A stretch of DNA of 50,196 bases from Sedimenticola sp. (GTDB taxonomy: Bacteria > Pseudomonadota > Gammaproteobacteria > Chromatiales > Chromatiaceae): positions 1-50,196 of the forward strand of contig JALWRH010000086.1 in the NCBI GenBank assembly GCA_026994195.1, given 5' to 3'. Positions 18,610 through 27,468 of this stretch are shown here, one piece after another (positions within the stretch are counted from its first letter, which is position 1; each line of letters opens with the position of its first letter). The notes beneath the pieces are model-generated. The model had not been told where the DNA came from. It saw only the letters and a program-made list of their open reading frames with translations, and searched no databases. Position numbers and translations under genes: made by a program.

Positions 18610-21600
18610 CACAGCCGCCAGTGGATCAGCCGGTTCGTCGCGCCGCTCTGGATGCCGGACGTTCTTTCATCGTTCAGGCTCCGGCAGGTTCAGGAAAGAC
18701 AGGATTGCTCTCCCAGCGTTTTCTGGTGCTGCTGGCCGGGGTGGAGCACCCGGAAGAGATCGTGGCCATCACCTTCACCCGCAAGGCGGCCGCGGAAATG
18801 CGCGACCGCATCATTGCCGCCCTGCGCATGGCTACCTCGGACACCCTGCCCGATGATCCCTATGAACGGGAGACAAGGGAGCTGGCCCTGGCGGCCCTGG
18901 CCCGGGACCGGGAGCAGGGCTGGCAGCTGCTGGCGCACCCCGGGCGTTTGCGGGTGCGCACCATTGATTCCTTCTGTCAGTATTTGGCAGGACAGGCGCC
19001 TCTGCTCTCGGGCCTCGGGGCTGGCATGGCCGTGGCCGAGAATGCCGGCAAGCTGTATGACGAAGCCGCCCGGAATCTGCTGCAGGAACTGGAGAGCACG
19101 GATGCCACGGGGGACGCCCTGGCTCTGTTGCTGGCTCACCGGGACAATGACAGCGAACGCCTGACCCAGTTGTTGGCCGATATGCTGGCCCGGCGCGACC
19201 AGTGGCTGCACCACCTGCGTATGGGGGATGAACGGTTGGCTCTGGAAAAGGCCCTGGGCATGGCAGTGGGCAAAGGGCTGTCCGCAGTCCATGAGGCCCT
19301 GCAGCCCTGGGCGGCAGCCCTGTTGCCCCTGTTGCGCGTTGCGGCGGAGAATAGCGGTGAGGATTCCGTACTGGCTGGCTGCCGCAACCTGTCCGCCCTG
19401 CCGGCCCCCCGGGGAGAAGATCTGCCACAGTGGCAGGGGATAGCCCATCTGCTCCTTACCGGGAAAGGGGAGTGGAGGAAGTCCGTCACCAAGGCCACAG
19501 GTTTTCCTGCCGGCTGTGAAGAGAAAGCGCAAATGACGGCGCTCCTGGAAGAACTGCGGCTTCAGGATGAGCTTGAACAGTTGCTGGCTGCGGTCCGGAT
19601 GCTGCCGTCTCCCACCTATGAAGAACACGAATGGCAAATACTGGATGCGCTGTTGCAGATCCTGCGCCGGGCCGCCGCGCATCTGCAGCTGGTGTTCGCA
19701 GCCCAGGGCCAGGTGGATTTTGCGGAGATCATGTTGCGCGCCCGCAGCGCCCTCAGGGACGAGAACGGTCCCACGGATCTGGCCCTGAAACTGGACTATC
19801 GCATTCACCATCTGCTGGTGGATGAGTTTCAGGACACCTCGCGCAACCAGTACGAGCTGTTTCTGGATCTGACTGCGGGCTGGCAGCCGGGGGATGGGCG
19901 CAGCCTGTTCCTGGTGGGCGATCCCATGCAGTCCATCTACCGTTTCCGCGAGGCGGAGGTGGGCCTGTTCCTGCGGGCCTGGGAACAGGGGATGGGGGAC
20001 CTGCCCCTGGAGCCACTGAGCCTGGAGGTGAACTTCCGTTCCACCCGGGGCATCGTGGACTGGGTCAATCACACCTTTCCCCGGGTGCTGCCTTCCCGGA
20101 ACGATGCCTTCAGCGGCGCAGTCAGTTATGCGCCTTCCCGGGCCTTCAAACCGCAGGCCGGGAGCGCCGCCGTGGAGATACATCCCCTGGGGGAACGCGA
20201 TGACCTGGCGGAAGCGCAGCAGGTGCTGGAGATCGTGCAGCAGGGCCTGGAGCAGGAAGGGGATATGGCCATCCTGGTGCGCAACCGTTCCCATGCGGCG
20301 GCCATCACCGATGCTCTGAACGGGGCAGGCATCGCCTTTCAGGCGGTGGATATGGAAAGCCTGGCGGCCCGTCCCACGGTGCACGATCTCATGTCCCTGA
20401 GCCTGGCCCTGTTGTATCCGGCAGATCGCAGCAGCTGGCTGGCCCTGCTGCGCGGTCCCCTGTGCGGTCTGACCCTCGCCGATCTGCTCAGCCTGACCGG
20501 GGAGGAGCGCCGCGCCGTACCGGAACTCCTCGCGGATGAAGCCCCTATCCGCCTGTTGTCCGATGAAGGACGCCAGCGCCTGGCGCGCCTGTGGCCCCTG
20601 GTCAGGGCGGCCATGGATGACCTGGGCAGCAAGCCCCTGGGGGATGTCGTCCAGGGACTTTGGCTGGCCCTGGGCGGGCCGGCGGCGGCCGGTGGGGAAG
20701 GGGCTTTGAGTGACGCCCGGCAGTTCTTCGAGCTGTTACAGGCCCAGGAGCAGGCCGGCTCCCTGACCCGCGAAGACTTGCAGGAGGCTGTGTCCCGGCT
20801 CTATGCCAAACCCCTCAGCAGCGCCGGGACCCGGCTGCAGATCATGACCATGCACAAGGCCAAGGGGCTGGAGTTCGACACGGTGATACTTCCCGGCCTG
20901 GGGCGCATTCCCCGCCGGGATGACAGCCGTCTCCTGTACTGGCTGGAAACCGTGGATGATGAGGGCGGCGCCCAACTCATTCTGGGACCCATGAAATCTG
21001 CCGCGGAGAAAGAGGACAGGCCGGCTTCACGCTATATTCGGGATCTGGAGAAGCTCAAAAGCGGCTATGAGGATGCGCGCCTCCTGTACGTGGCGGCCAC
21101 CCGGGCAAAGCGCAGACTGCACCTGCTGGGACATGCCAGCTTCAATGCCAAAGGAGACATCTGCCCCGCCTCGGCCAGCCTGCTGGCCAGCCTCTGGCCT
21201 TCCCTGGGCCATCACTGGGAAGCCTTGCAGGCGCCGGAAGAAGAACCTGCGTCAACCACTGTTGTTCCGGATCAGCGTCCACGTTTGCGGCGTCTCAGGG
21301 CCGGCTGGAACACGCCGCCACCGCCGGCCTCCGTGCCAGGCATGCCCGCGCCCGAAGCCCCGTCCCTGGGCGAAGGGGTGGAGTTCGACTGGGCCGGTGA
21401 TCTGGCGCGGGTGGTGGGTATCGTTGTGCACCGACTGTTACAGCGTATCGCCGAGACAGATCGCAGCGCCCAGGGGTTTGCGCCTTTGGAGAAAGCGGCG
21501 GCCATGCTCCTGCGCCATGAAGGTATCGGTGAAGCCTTGCTGGGCCAGGGCATGGGTCTGATCCGCCAGGCCGTGGAAAACACCCTGGCGAGCAAGCGGG

Positions 21601-21929
21601 GGCGCTGGATACTGGATACCCGTCACCAGGATGCCGCCTGCGAGTATCCCTTGACGGCGATGCAGGAAGGACGGCCCCGCCACATGATTGTGGACCGGAC
21701 CTTCGTCGATGAACAGGAGCGGCGCTGGATCATCGACTACAAGACCGGACGTCATGAAGGCGCGGACATGGAGGCGTTCCTGGACCGGGAGCAGGAACGC
21801 TACCGGCCACAGCTGGAAGCCTATGCCAGGGCCTTCCGCAGCATGGACGGGCGTCCCCAGCGCCTGGCCCTTTACTATCCCATGCTGGATGGCTGGCGGG
21901 AGTGGACGCCGCAAGATCAGGAGGAATGA
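18606..21929 (+). CDS. AddA/UvrD-like helicase-nuclease
   Basis: A 1107-residue superfamily 1A helicase with a C-terminal nuclease, the partner of the preceding protein in double-strand-break processing. Motifs in order: Walker A APAGSGKTGLLSQ, Ia ITFTRKAAAEMRDR, II LLVDEFQDTS, III VGDPMQSIYRFREAEV, IV VNFRSTRGIVDW, V MTMHKAKGLEFDTVILPG and VI LLYVAATRAKRRL. The last 200 residues carry the RecB-like nuclease motif RWIIDYKTGRHEG. It is coupled to the upstream gene by an ATGA overlap. I did not see recBCD in the window. Confidence 0.95.
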   Translation: MTQPPVDQPVRRAALDAGRSFIVQAPAGSGKTGLLSQRFLVLLAGVEHPEEIVAITFTRKAAAEMRDRIIAALRMATSDTLPDDPYERETRELALAALARDREQGWQLLAHPGRLRVRTIDSFCQYLAGQAPLLSGLGAGMAVAENAGKLYDEAARNLLQELESTDATGDALALLLAHRDNDSERLTQLLADMLARRDQWLHHLRMGDERLALEKALGMAVGKGLSAVHEALQPWAAALLPLLRVAAENSGEDSVLAGCRNLSALPAPRGEDLPQWQGIAHLLLTGKGEWRKSVTKATGFPAGCEEKAQMTALLEELRLQDELEQLLAAVRMLPSPTYEEHEWQILDALLQILRRAAAHLQLVFAAQGQVDFAEIMLRARSALRDENGPTDLALKLDYRIHHLLVDEFQDTSRNQYELFLDLTAGWQPGDGRSLFLVGDPMQSIYRFREAEVGLFLRAWEQGMGDLPLEPLSLEVNFRSTRGIVDWVNHTFPRVLPSRNDAFSGAVSYAPSRAFKPQAGSAAVEIHPLGERDDLAEAQQVLEIVQQGLEQEGDMAILVRNRSHAAAITDALNGAGIAFQAVDMESLAARPTVHDLMSLSLALLYPADRSSWLALLRGPLCGLTLADLLSLTGEERRAVPELLADEAPIRLLSDEGRQRLARLWPLVRAAMDDLGSKPLGDVVQGLWLALGGPAAAGGEGALSDARQFFELLQAQEQAGSLTREDLQEAVSRLYAKPLSSAGTRLQIMTMHKAKGLEFDTVILPGLGRIPRRDDSRLLYWLETVDDEGGAQLILGPMKSAAEKEDRPASRYIRDLEKLKSGYEDARLLYVAATRAKRRLHLLGHASFNAKGDICPASASLLASLWPSLGHHWEALQAPEEEPASTTVVPDQRPRLRRLRAGWNTPPPPASVPGMPAPEAPSLGEGVEFDWAGDLARVVGIVVHRLLQRIAETDRSAQGFAPLEKAAAMLLRHEGIGEALLGQGMGLIRQAVENTLASKRGRWILDTRHQDAACEYPLTAMQEGRPRHMIVDRTFVDEQERRWIIDYKTGRHEGADMEAFLDREQERYRPQLEAYARAFRSMDGRPQRLALYYPMLDGWREWTPQDQEE

Positions 21930-21952
21930 TGCTGGCTGGAGTGCTTCAGCCG

Positions 21953-23551
21953 CTACCCATCAAGGTTTTTCAGATCATCCACAGCCCTGTCCAGCACTTC
22001 CACCCGGGCTGCCAGGTTCTCGCTGATGATGCGCGCCCGGTCCAGAATCTTGCCGCTGTTGTTCCTGATGGTCTCGCATAACCGGGTGATATCCGCCAGC
22101 CCCTTGATCTGTTTTTCGATGTCGCGGATGGATCGGTCGATTTGTCCGAAATCCACCTGTTGATGCGCCTTTTCGGCACTGCTGCGGGAGCACAGGGCCC
22201 GGGCCATGGACAGGGATGCCTGCAGGAACACGTCCGTGGTGGAATCATCCACGTCCCACAGGGTGAAGATGTCATTGCCATACCGGGCCAGGCTTTCCAG
22301 CCCTTCCGGCGCGGTGTGCCGGGAGAATATGAAAATGCCGATCTCCGCGTTGCGGTTTTTGCGCGCGATATCGATTTCCTCGCGGGCCTTGGGCAGGTCG
22401 TAGGAAGCTGAATCCTTGGCTTCGATGACGATGCGGCTGCCTGCGGCCACATGTTCCGGCCCGAGTTCTATGACCACATCCCCCACCTTGCAGTTGCGAA
22501 TCTGCCCGGTGGTGTTTCCTGTGGCGCTGGCCAGGTCGCCGGCCTTGTGGCTCATGTCGCGCAGCACCCGGAACAACTCCGCCTCGAAGAGGTTGCCATG
22601 GGTGGTGCTGCGCGCCGCCTCCTCCTTGCGTGCATTCATTTCCGCCAGCGCGCTGCGTACTTCCTGCTGGAAGACGGTGGCGTCCTTGCGGTGCTGCTCC
22701 AGCACTTCCAGGAGTTCCTTCTTCATGCGCGCCAGGGCGGAGTCGCCGGTGTCCAGGGAGAACTCGGCGCTGATTCTTTTCTGGGCGTTCTCCACGCGGT
22801 TCACCAGGCGGCTCAGGGCGGAATTTTCGTTGTCCAGGGAAAACTCGCTCACCACTTCCTTGATGCTGTCCTGCAGGTTGCTGGTGAGCTTGCCATGATT
22901 TTCCTTCAGTTCCCGCACCAGGCGGTTGAGGGCGCTGTCGCTGTTGTTCAGAGAGAACTCCTGGAGAATGCGCTCGCGATCCTCGTTCAGGGCCTTTTCC
23001 AGGGTCTGGGTCATGCCGTTCAGGAAACTGTCCGGGGCATCGCTGCCGAGCATGCGCGCCAGGGGGCTGGATTCTCCCAGATAGTCTCCCAGGGTCTTGG
23101 CCAGTACGGAGTTCTGATCACCCACCTGGCTGCGCAGAACCTGCTCCAGTTCGCCATCCTTGCGCAGCAGGCGTTCCAGGCGCTCGGGAAATCGGCCATC
23201 CTGGGGATCGAAGTACTGTTTGAGGCTGGCGGCGATCTGTTCCGTGACCTGCCGGCGATGGGCATCGAGATGGTTCTCCATGTCCTGAAGCAGGCGCTCG
23301 CCCTCATGACGCACGGCCTGGGAATCGATCTGGCCCTCTGCCTGGCGCAAGGCCATGATCCCGATGCGCAGGGCGGTGAGAATGAAGTCGTCGCGCACCC
23401 GTCCCTCGGGATAGGCGGTAACTTCCGCAATCAGTTCTGGATCGCGCAGCAGCAGGTGGATCTCCAGTTCCTCCCGGGCAGGGGTTCCGGACGCCACGGG
23501 CTGGTGTTCCCATGGGGCGTCGGCAGTGTGGGTGCCGGTATGTTCTTCCAT
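21953..23551 (-). CDS. Coiled-coil protein with EFSL repeats and PD-(D/E)XK-like domain, unknown function
   Basis: A 532-residue soluble protein I cannot assign to a named family. The first 190 residues are helical and Gln/Glu/Arg-rich. Three repeat units then follow near residues 198, 236 and 263: EFSLNNSDSALNRLV, EFSLDNENSALSRLV and EFSLDTGDSALARMK, separated by coiled coil. From about 315 the pattern E (GNLFEAELF), GDVVIEL, then IVIEAKDS matches a PD-(D/E)XK nuclease core (GD...ExK). A second coiled coil closes the protein. ATG 23551 is chosen because CAGGAG precedes it by about 8 bases; a longer frame starts at 23572. It converges on the AddA-like gene, 23 bases apart, so a DNA-processing role is suggested but not shown. 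Confidence 0.75.
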   Translation of the reverse strand: MEEHTGTHTADAPWEHQPVASGTPAREELEIHLLLRDPELIAEVTAYPEGRVRDDFILTALRIGIMALRQAEGQIDSQAVRHEGERLLQDMENHLDAHRRQVTEQIAASLKQYFDPQDGRFPERLERLLRKDGELEQVLRSQVGDQNSVLAKTLGDYLGESSPLARMLGSDAPDSFLNGMTQTLEKALNEDRERILQEFSLNNSDSALNRLVRELKENHGKLTSNLQDSIKEVVSEFSLDNENSALSRLVNRVENAQKRISAEFSLDTGDSALARMKKELLEVLEQHRKDATVFQQEVRSALAEMNARKEEAARSTTHGNLFEAELFRVLRDMSHKAGDLASATGNTTGQIRNCKVGDVVIELGPEHVAAGSRIVIEAKDSASYDLPKAREEIDIARKNRNAEIGIFIFSRHTAPEGLESLARYGNDIFTLWDVDDSTTDVFLQASLSMARALCSRSSAEKAHQQVDFGQIDRSIRDIEKQIKGLADITRLCETIRNNSGKILDRARIISENLAARVEVLDRAVDDLKNLDG

Positions 23552-23577
23552 AGTGATGCTCCTGTCGTTCATATAAA

Positions 23578-23610
23578 TATTAACCCGGCTACCAAATATA
23601 TTGTCCTCAG
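23578..23610 (+). repeat. Left terminal inverted repeat of the palindromic element
   Basis: A 33-bp arm beginning TATTAACCCGG and ending CCTCAG. It pairs with 23875-23907; mismatches fall at arm positions 13, 23 and 27, the last a G-U pair if transcribed. Confidence 0.85.
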
Positions 23611-23706
23611 CCGCCCTGTCTGCGCGGGTGGCAAGGCATCAACGCGCCGCTGTAGCCACTCTACAGCAAGTGTTGATAACGCAGTCCACCCGTGCAGACA
23701 GGGCGG
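23611..23706. repeat. Internal palindrome 1 of the element
   Basis: Arms 23611-23631 and 23686-23706 pair over 21 bp with one mismatch. Inside, ATCAAC (23638) pairs with GTTGAT (23672), and GCTGTAG (23649) with CTACAGC (23661) around a CCACT loop. The result is one long interrupted hairpin. Confidence 0.8.
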
Positions 23707-23735
23707 TCTTGCCTTTTGATATCAATTGGTTAGAT

Positions 23736-23873
23736 GCTTCAAACAGGGTGCGTCTCGGCGTGGCCTACATGGATGTAGGTCAGGGGCGTGAGCAGGAGCG
23801 GAAGCTTTGCGGCTTTTGACAAGGGCTTGCCATTGCCTGCAAGCCGCGCCTTGATACGCACCCTGTTTGAAGC
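23736..23873. repeat. Internal palindrome 2 of the element
   Basis: Arms 23736-23753 and 23856-23873 are perfect 18-bp inverted repeats. Inside, CCTACAT (23764) and ATGTAGG (23773) form a small hairpin with a GG loop. A GC-rich stretch follows whose pairing I could not resolve by eye. Confidence 0.8.
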
Positions 23874-23874
23874 A

Positions 23875-23907
23875 CTGAGGGCAACATATTTGGTCGCCGG
23901 GTTAATA
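23875..23907 (-). repeat. Right terminal inverted repeat of the palindromic element
   Basis: Inverted copy of 23578-23610, beginning CTGAGGGCAAC and ending GGGTTAATA, with 30 of 33 bases matching. One base separates it from palindrome 2. Confidence 0.85.
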
Positions 23908-24050
23908 GTACTTTATCACTGGCAGTGGCTCAGGGGGTGAGGCCCTGACACGGAAATATGCCCAGTGGCCCCAAAGAAAAGCGGAGAGGAAATTTCCTGC
24001 AGGGATCTATACACTGGCAATCTGTCTCACCTGTAACGAACCTGACCAGC
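23908..24050 (+). promoter_or_regulatory. Leader region of the MoxR/Bat operon
   Basis: 143 bp between the palindromic element and the moxR start, presumably holding the operon promoter. A small hairpin TCAGGG/CCCTGA around a seven-base loop lies near 23930-23948. No convincing -35/-10 pair stands out. Confidence 0.35.
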
Positions 24051-25013
24051 ATGCAATCCCAACCTGAGTTTCTTTCCCTGCGCCAGCATCTGGAACAGGT
24101 CATCGTGGGTCAGTCCAGGCTGATCGACCGGCTTATGATCGCCCTGCTCACAGGAGGGCATGTGTTGCTGGAAAGCGCCCCTGGACTGGCCAAGACCACG
24201 GCTGTGAAAGCTTTGTCCAGCGGTGTGCATGCACGGTTTCAGCGTATCCAGTTCACCCCGGATCTGATGCCGGCGGATATTACCGGCAGCGAGATGTTCA
24301 ATCCCAAGACCGGGGATTTCCGCTTCGTACAAGGCCCCCTGTTCCATGAAATCATCCTGGCGGACGAGATCAACCGCGCGCCGCCAAAGGTGCAGTCTGC
24401 GCTTCTGGAAGCCATGGAAGAACACCAGGTCACCATCAGCGGCCACTCCCATGCCCTGCCGGATCTGTTTATCGTGCTGGCCACGCAGAATCCCCTGGAA
24501 CAGTCCGGTACCTATCCCCTGCCGGAAGCGCAGCTGGATCGTTTTCTGCTGCACGTGCTTATCGACTATCCTGATGAAGAGGAGGAACTGCAGATTCTGC
24601 AGCGGGATCGGGAAATGCACTTTGGCGAGGACAAGGTCGATCTGGAAAGCCGCCTCAGCCCCGCGACGGTTCTGCAGGCGCGCAGGGAAGTCGCGGAGAT
24701 CCATGTAGAAGAAATACTGCAGCGCTATGTGGTGAGCATCGTTCATGCCACCCGACACCCGGAAAAATGGTTGCCGGACTGGAAAGACATGATCCGCTTT
24801 GGCGCTTCTCCGCGGGCGACCCTTGCCATGGTGCGCGCAGCCAGCGCCCATGCCTATCTGCAGGGGCGGGAATACGTCATTCCTGATGATGTGCGGGAAG
24901 TGGCCGGGGACGTGCTGCGCCACCGCATGGCGCCCAGTTTTGCGGCGGGAGCGCAACAGCTGAGCAGCGACGATCTGATCCGGGGCATTCTGGATGCCAT
25001 TCCGGTTCCCTGA
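24051..25013 (+). CDS. MoxR-family AAA+ ATPase
   Basis: A 320-residue AAA+ chaperone-like ATPase heading a VWA-protein operon. MoxR proteins act with VWA partners in maturation of metalloenzymes and in stress tolerance. Seen: Walker A-like GHVLLESAPGLAKTTAVKAL, RIQFTPDLMPADITG, Walker B IILADEINRAPPKVQSALLEAMEE, sensor VLATQNPLEQSGTYPLPEAQ and LDRFLL. GLAKT replaces the canonical GKT form, as is normal for MoxR. ATG 24051 gives the family N terminus; upstream frame extension reaches toward the palindromic element and is not believed. The DUF58 gene starts one base after the stop. Confidence 0.93.
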   Translation: MQSQPEFLSLRQHLEQVIVGQSRLIDRLMIALLTGGHVLLESAPGLAKTTAVKALSSGVHARFQRIQFTPDLMPADITGSEMFNPKTGDFRFVQGPLFHEIILADEINRAPPKVQSALLEAMEEHQVTISGHSHALPDLFIVLATQNPLEQSGTYPLPEAQLDRFLLHVLIDYPDEEEELQILQRDREMHFGEDKVDLESRLSPATVLQARREVAEIHVEEILQRYVVSIVHATRHPEKWLPDWKDMIRFGASPRATLAMVRAASAHAYLQGREYVIPDDVREVAGDVLRHRMAPSFAAGAQQLSSDDLIRGILDAIPVP

Positions 25014-25014
25014 C

Positions 25015-25998
25015 ATGCTGTCCGGGAAACTGTCCCGGTGGCTGGATGCCTGGGGCTCACCTCATGCCGGCGCCATCCGGGCGCCCTTGCTGGATGCAGC
25101 GCGGCGGCTGGAATTGCAGAATCATGTTCAATCCCTGGCCTGGTCCCTGACCGATTTCCAAGGGCAGGCCACCCAACCTCTGTTTGGTGATGCGCCCTCG
25201 ACTTTTCGTGGAAAGGGGCTGGATTTCGAGGAGAACCGTGCCTACCAGCCCGGCGATGAGCCGCGCCTGCTGAACTGGCGCCTGTATGCCCGCACGGGCG
25301 AACTCTACACCCGGGTGTTCAGGGAGGAACGGCGTCCCTGCCTGTTCCTGCTGGTGGACCGGCGGGCAGGCATGCGTTTCGCTACCCGGCGGCAGCTCAA
25401 GGTTACGCTGGCGGCTGGACTGGCCTGCTGCCATGCCTGGCAGGCGCAGCAGCATGCGTTTCCGGTGGGGGGGCTGATCCTGAACCCTGAAGCCCGCTGG
25501 TTTGAACCCGTCATGGGGGAAACTGCCATGGAACCGCTGATTCAATCCCTGCTCGATCCCTGCCCGCCCCTTGCTTTCCAGGATGATCAGCTGCCCCTGG
25601 AGGAAATACTGCAGCTGTTGCTGCAGCGCCTTTCCCCGGGATGCTTTCTGCTGCTCCTCAGTGATTTCAGTGACCTGGATGTGGATTCCGCCGCATCGGT
25701 TCTGCACCAGCTGTCAAAGGCGCACAGCATACGGGCCATACAGATTCTCGACCCCGTGGAACAAGAACTCCCCGATGATGCAGATTTGCTGCTGGATGAT
25801 CCTGCGGCACCAGATCCTATTCTTTTTTCCGGTGGAGACAGCGCCTTGCGCCGGGACTATGCGGAAATATTCTCTGCCCGGCAGGCAGCGCTGACTGCCT
25901 GCTTCTCAGGCAATGGTATTCCCCTGCATGTCTGTACTACCCGGGACAGCGTGGAAGCCTGCCTGGATATGCTGCGTCCGGTGAACCATGCCGGATAA
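25015..25998 (+). CDS. DUF58 domain protein of the MoxR/Bat operon
   Basis: A 327-residue protein with the DUF58 signature: GKGLDFEENRAYQPGDEPRLLNWRLYARTGELY, with RVFREERRPCLFLLVDRR beginning the VWA-like half. It is cytoplasmic by appearance. DUF58 proteins almost always sit between MoxR and BatA and are presumed adaptors, although their biochemical role is undefined. ATG 25015 follows the moxR stop by one base, and the gene overlaps the next by 11 bases. Confidence 0.9.
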   Translation: MLSGKLSRWLDAWGSPHAGAIRAPLLDAARRLELQNHVQSLAWSLTDFQGQATQPLFGDAPSTFRGKGLDFEENRAYQPGDEPRLLNWRLYARTGELYTRVFREERRPCLFLLVDRRAGMRFATRRQLKVTLAAGLACCHAWQAQQHAFPVGGLILNPEARWFEPVMGETAMEPLIQSLLDPCPPLAFQDDQLPLEEILQLLLQRLSPGCFLLLLSDFSDLDVDSAASVLHQLSKAHSIRAIQILDPVEQELPDDADLLLDDPAAPDPILFSGGDSALRRDYAEIFSARQAALTACFSGNGIPLHVCTTRDSVEACLDMLRPVNHAG

Positions 25999-26413
25999 GG
26001 GCGCGTGGTTCGACATCATCCCCCCGGAGGCGCCAGCTGCGTCCGGGGGTATGGGGCTGACCCCCCTGCTGCTGGTGGCTCTGGTTCTGCTGTTGGCTGT
26101 TCTGGCTTTATGGGGATACATGCGTTACGTGCGAGGAGACCGCCGTGCCCTGAAGCAGCTTGCTGTCCATCTCGAAAAAGGCCGCCTGGAACCGCGTGAA
26201 GCCTGCTGCCGCATAAGGCGGGTGCTGCGCCGTAGCCAATATGCCGCAGGCTTGCACAATATCTCCAGCCACCCACAGCACCAGACTGGCTGGCAGCAGT
26301 TTCAGGTGCAGCTGCTGCAGGGTTGCTTTTCCCGTAAACCGCCTGCCGCTGCTGATGTGCAGGTGCTGCTTCTCCAGGCCATGGACTGGCTGAAAGAAAT
26401 GGAGCCGCACTGA
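25988..26413 (+). CDS. DUF4381 family single-pass membrane protein
   Basis: A 141-residue protein with a short cytoplasmic or periplasmic head, one membrane helix (LTPLLLVALVLLLAVLALWGY) and a basic tail (RGDRRALKQLAVHLEKGRLEP). The placement between DUF58 and BatA, and the LKQL...RRVLRR pattern, fit DUF4381. It overlaps both neighbours. Function is unknown beyond membership of the Bat operon. Confidence 0.8.
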   Translation: MPDKGAWFDIIPPEAPAASGGMGLTPLLLVALVLLLAVLALWGYMRYVRGDRRALKQLAVHLEKGRLEPREACCRIRRVLRRSQYAAGLHNISSHPQHQTGWQQFQVQLLQGCFSRKPPAAADVQVLLLQAMDWLKEMEPH

Positions 26414-27468
26414 TGTGGTCACAGGCGGCAGACTGGATTCGCCAGGTGCATTTTCTGCATCCGGGCTGGCTGTGGGCGTTTCCCCTGTCGTTGTTGACAG
26501 TGGGGTTGCTGTTGCGCTGCCGTTGTCTGAGGGAGCTGAGGTTGCCACCTATGTTTCCCATGCGGGCTTGCAGGCATCCCCAGATGAGTATCCTGCGGGG
26601 GCTGGTGCGGCAAAGATCCCGCGGGCAACGGAAAAGCTGGTCTGGGCACTGGTTCAGCTATGCGGTTTTTCTGCTGCTGATGCACCTGTCCCTGGCTCAC
26701 CCCTATCGCCTGGGCAGGCAGCTTCCCGCTCCGCCCGTGTATGGCGATACCCTGTTCATCGTGGATACCTCCATCAGCATGGTGCTGCGCGACTACCTTG
26801 TGGCGGGAAAGCGTACAGAACGCATGACCATCCTCAAGAGCGTGCTGGCGCATTTCATCGATCAGCTTCAGGGAAACCGTATCGGCCTGATCGTCTTTTC
26901 CCGGGAGCCATATACCTTGGCTCCCCTGACGAGCGATTACGCATTGCTGAAGTCCAGGATTCACCGCCTGCAACCGGCGGTGCTGACCGGGAACAGCTCA
27001 AACCTTGGCCGGGCCCTGATCTATACCCTGAAACAGCTGCAGCAGCCGTTCCTGGCAGAGCGCAAGCCGGCGCTGGTGCTCATTTCAGACATCAACCGCA
27101 GTTCCCGGGATATCGACCCCGGCGCAGTGGCCGGCTATCTGCACAAGCAGGGCTACCGTCTGTACACCATCGGGATTGGCGCTTCCAGTGATGAAGCCAG
27201 GGAGGACGACTCCCGGGGACTGACCTATGAACCGGCCAGCTTTTCCCTGCTCAAGACCATCGCTGCGGAAGGTGGAGGGCGTTTCTACTGGGCCGACAAT
27301 GCCCATGGCCTGCGCGGAGCGATCCGGGCTGTTCAGGAAAGCGAACGGCGACCGTCAGAGGCCAGCCCCCGTTACCTGCGGGAACCCCTGTATTCCTGGT
27401 TCCTGTTGGCGGGTCTGGCGTGGCTCATGCTGATTCAGCTGTGGCATGGCAGGGGGCGGCCTGCATGA
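26413..27468 (+). CDS. VWA-domain membrane protein, BatA-like
   Basis: A 351-residue protein anchored by N-terminal helices (HPGWLWAFPLSLLTVGLLL and WFSYAVFLLLMHLSLAHP) and a C-terminal helix (SWFLLAGLAWLMLIQLW). The von Willebrand A domain has an intact metal site: DTSIS (DxSxS), the threonine in LAPLTSD and the aspartate in VLISDINR. Bat (Bacteroides aerotolerance) proteins support envelope stress resistance. It overlaps its neighbours by 1 and 4 bases. Confidence 0.9.
   Translation: MWSQAADWIRQVHFLHPGWLWAFPLSLLTVGLLLRCRCLRELRLPPMFPMRACRHPQMSILRGLVRQRSRGQRKSWSGHWFSYAVFLLLMHLSLAHPYRLGRQLPAPPVYGDTLFIVDTSISMVLRDYLVAGKRTERMTILKSVLAHFIDQLQGNRIGLIVFSREPYTLAPLTSDYALLKSRIHRLQPAVLTGNSSNLGRALIYTLKQLQQPFLAERKPALVLISDINRSSRDIDPGAVAGYLHKQGYRLYTIGIGASSDEAREDDSRGLTYEPASFSLLKTIAAEGGGRFYWADNAHGLRGAIRAVQESERRPSEASPRYLREPLYSWFLLAGLAWLMLIQLWHGRGRPA

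Larger units (their letters stand above)
23578..23907. mobile_element. 330-bp palindromic element with 33-bp terminal inverted repeats (MITE-like or structured RNA)
   Basis: The outer arms, 23578-23610 and 23875-23907, are inverted repeats of 33 bp with three mismatches. They directly abut two internal palindromes, 23611-23706 and 23736-23873, joined by a 29-base linker. Folded, this is a closed stem with two long arms, a three-way junction. No credible protein is encoded; short frames inside are by-products. I see no target-site duplication. It sits 27 bp upstream of the start codon at 23551 and 143 bp before moxR. It could be a non-autonomous transposon, a REP-like intergenic repeat or a structured RNA; genome-wide copies would decide. 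Confidence 0.7.

Noticed and set aside
18690-20384. A 564-codon open frame antisense to the AddA-like gene
   Set aside because: The sense frame carries all helicase motifs; the antisense translation is Gln/Pro/His-rich with no motif.
22451-23719. A 422-codon frame antisense to the EFSL-repeat gene and running into the palindromic element
   Set aside because: The minus-strand protein has repeats, coiled coil and a good ribosome binding site; the antisense translation is a shadow.
23601-23819. A 72-codon frame inside the palindromic element
   Set aside because: It merely reads through inverted-repeat arms; no ribosome binding site or family resemblance.
23578-23907. Palindromic element considered as a CRISPR array or as an insertion sequence
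   Set aside because: There are no regularly spaced direct repeats, and no transposase frame; the repeats are inverted and nested.
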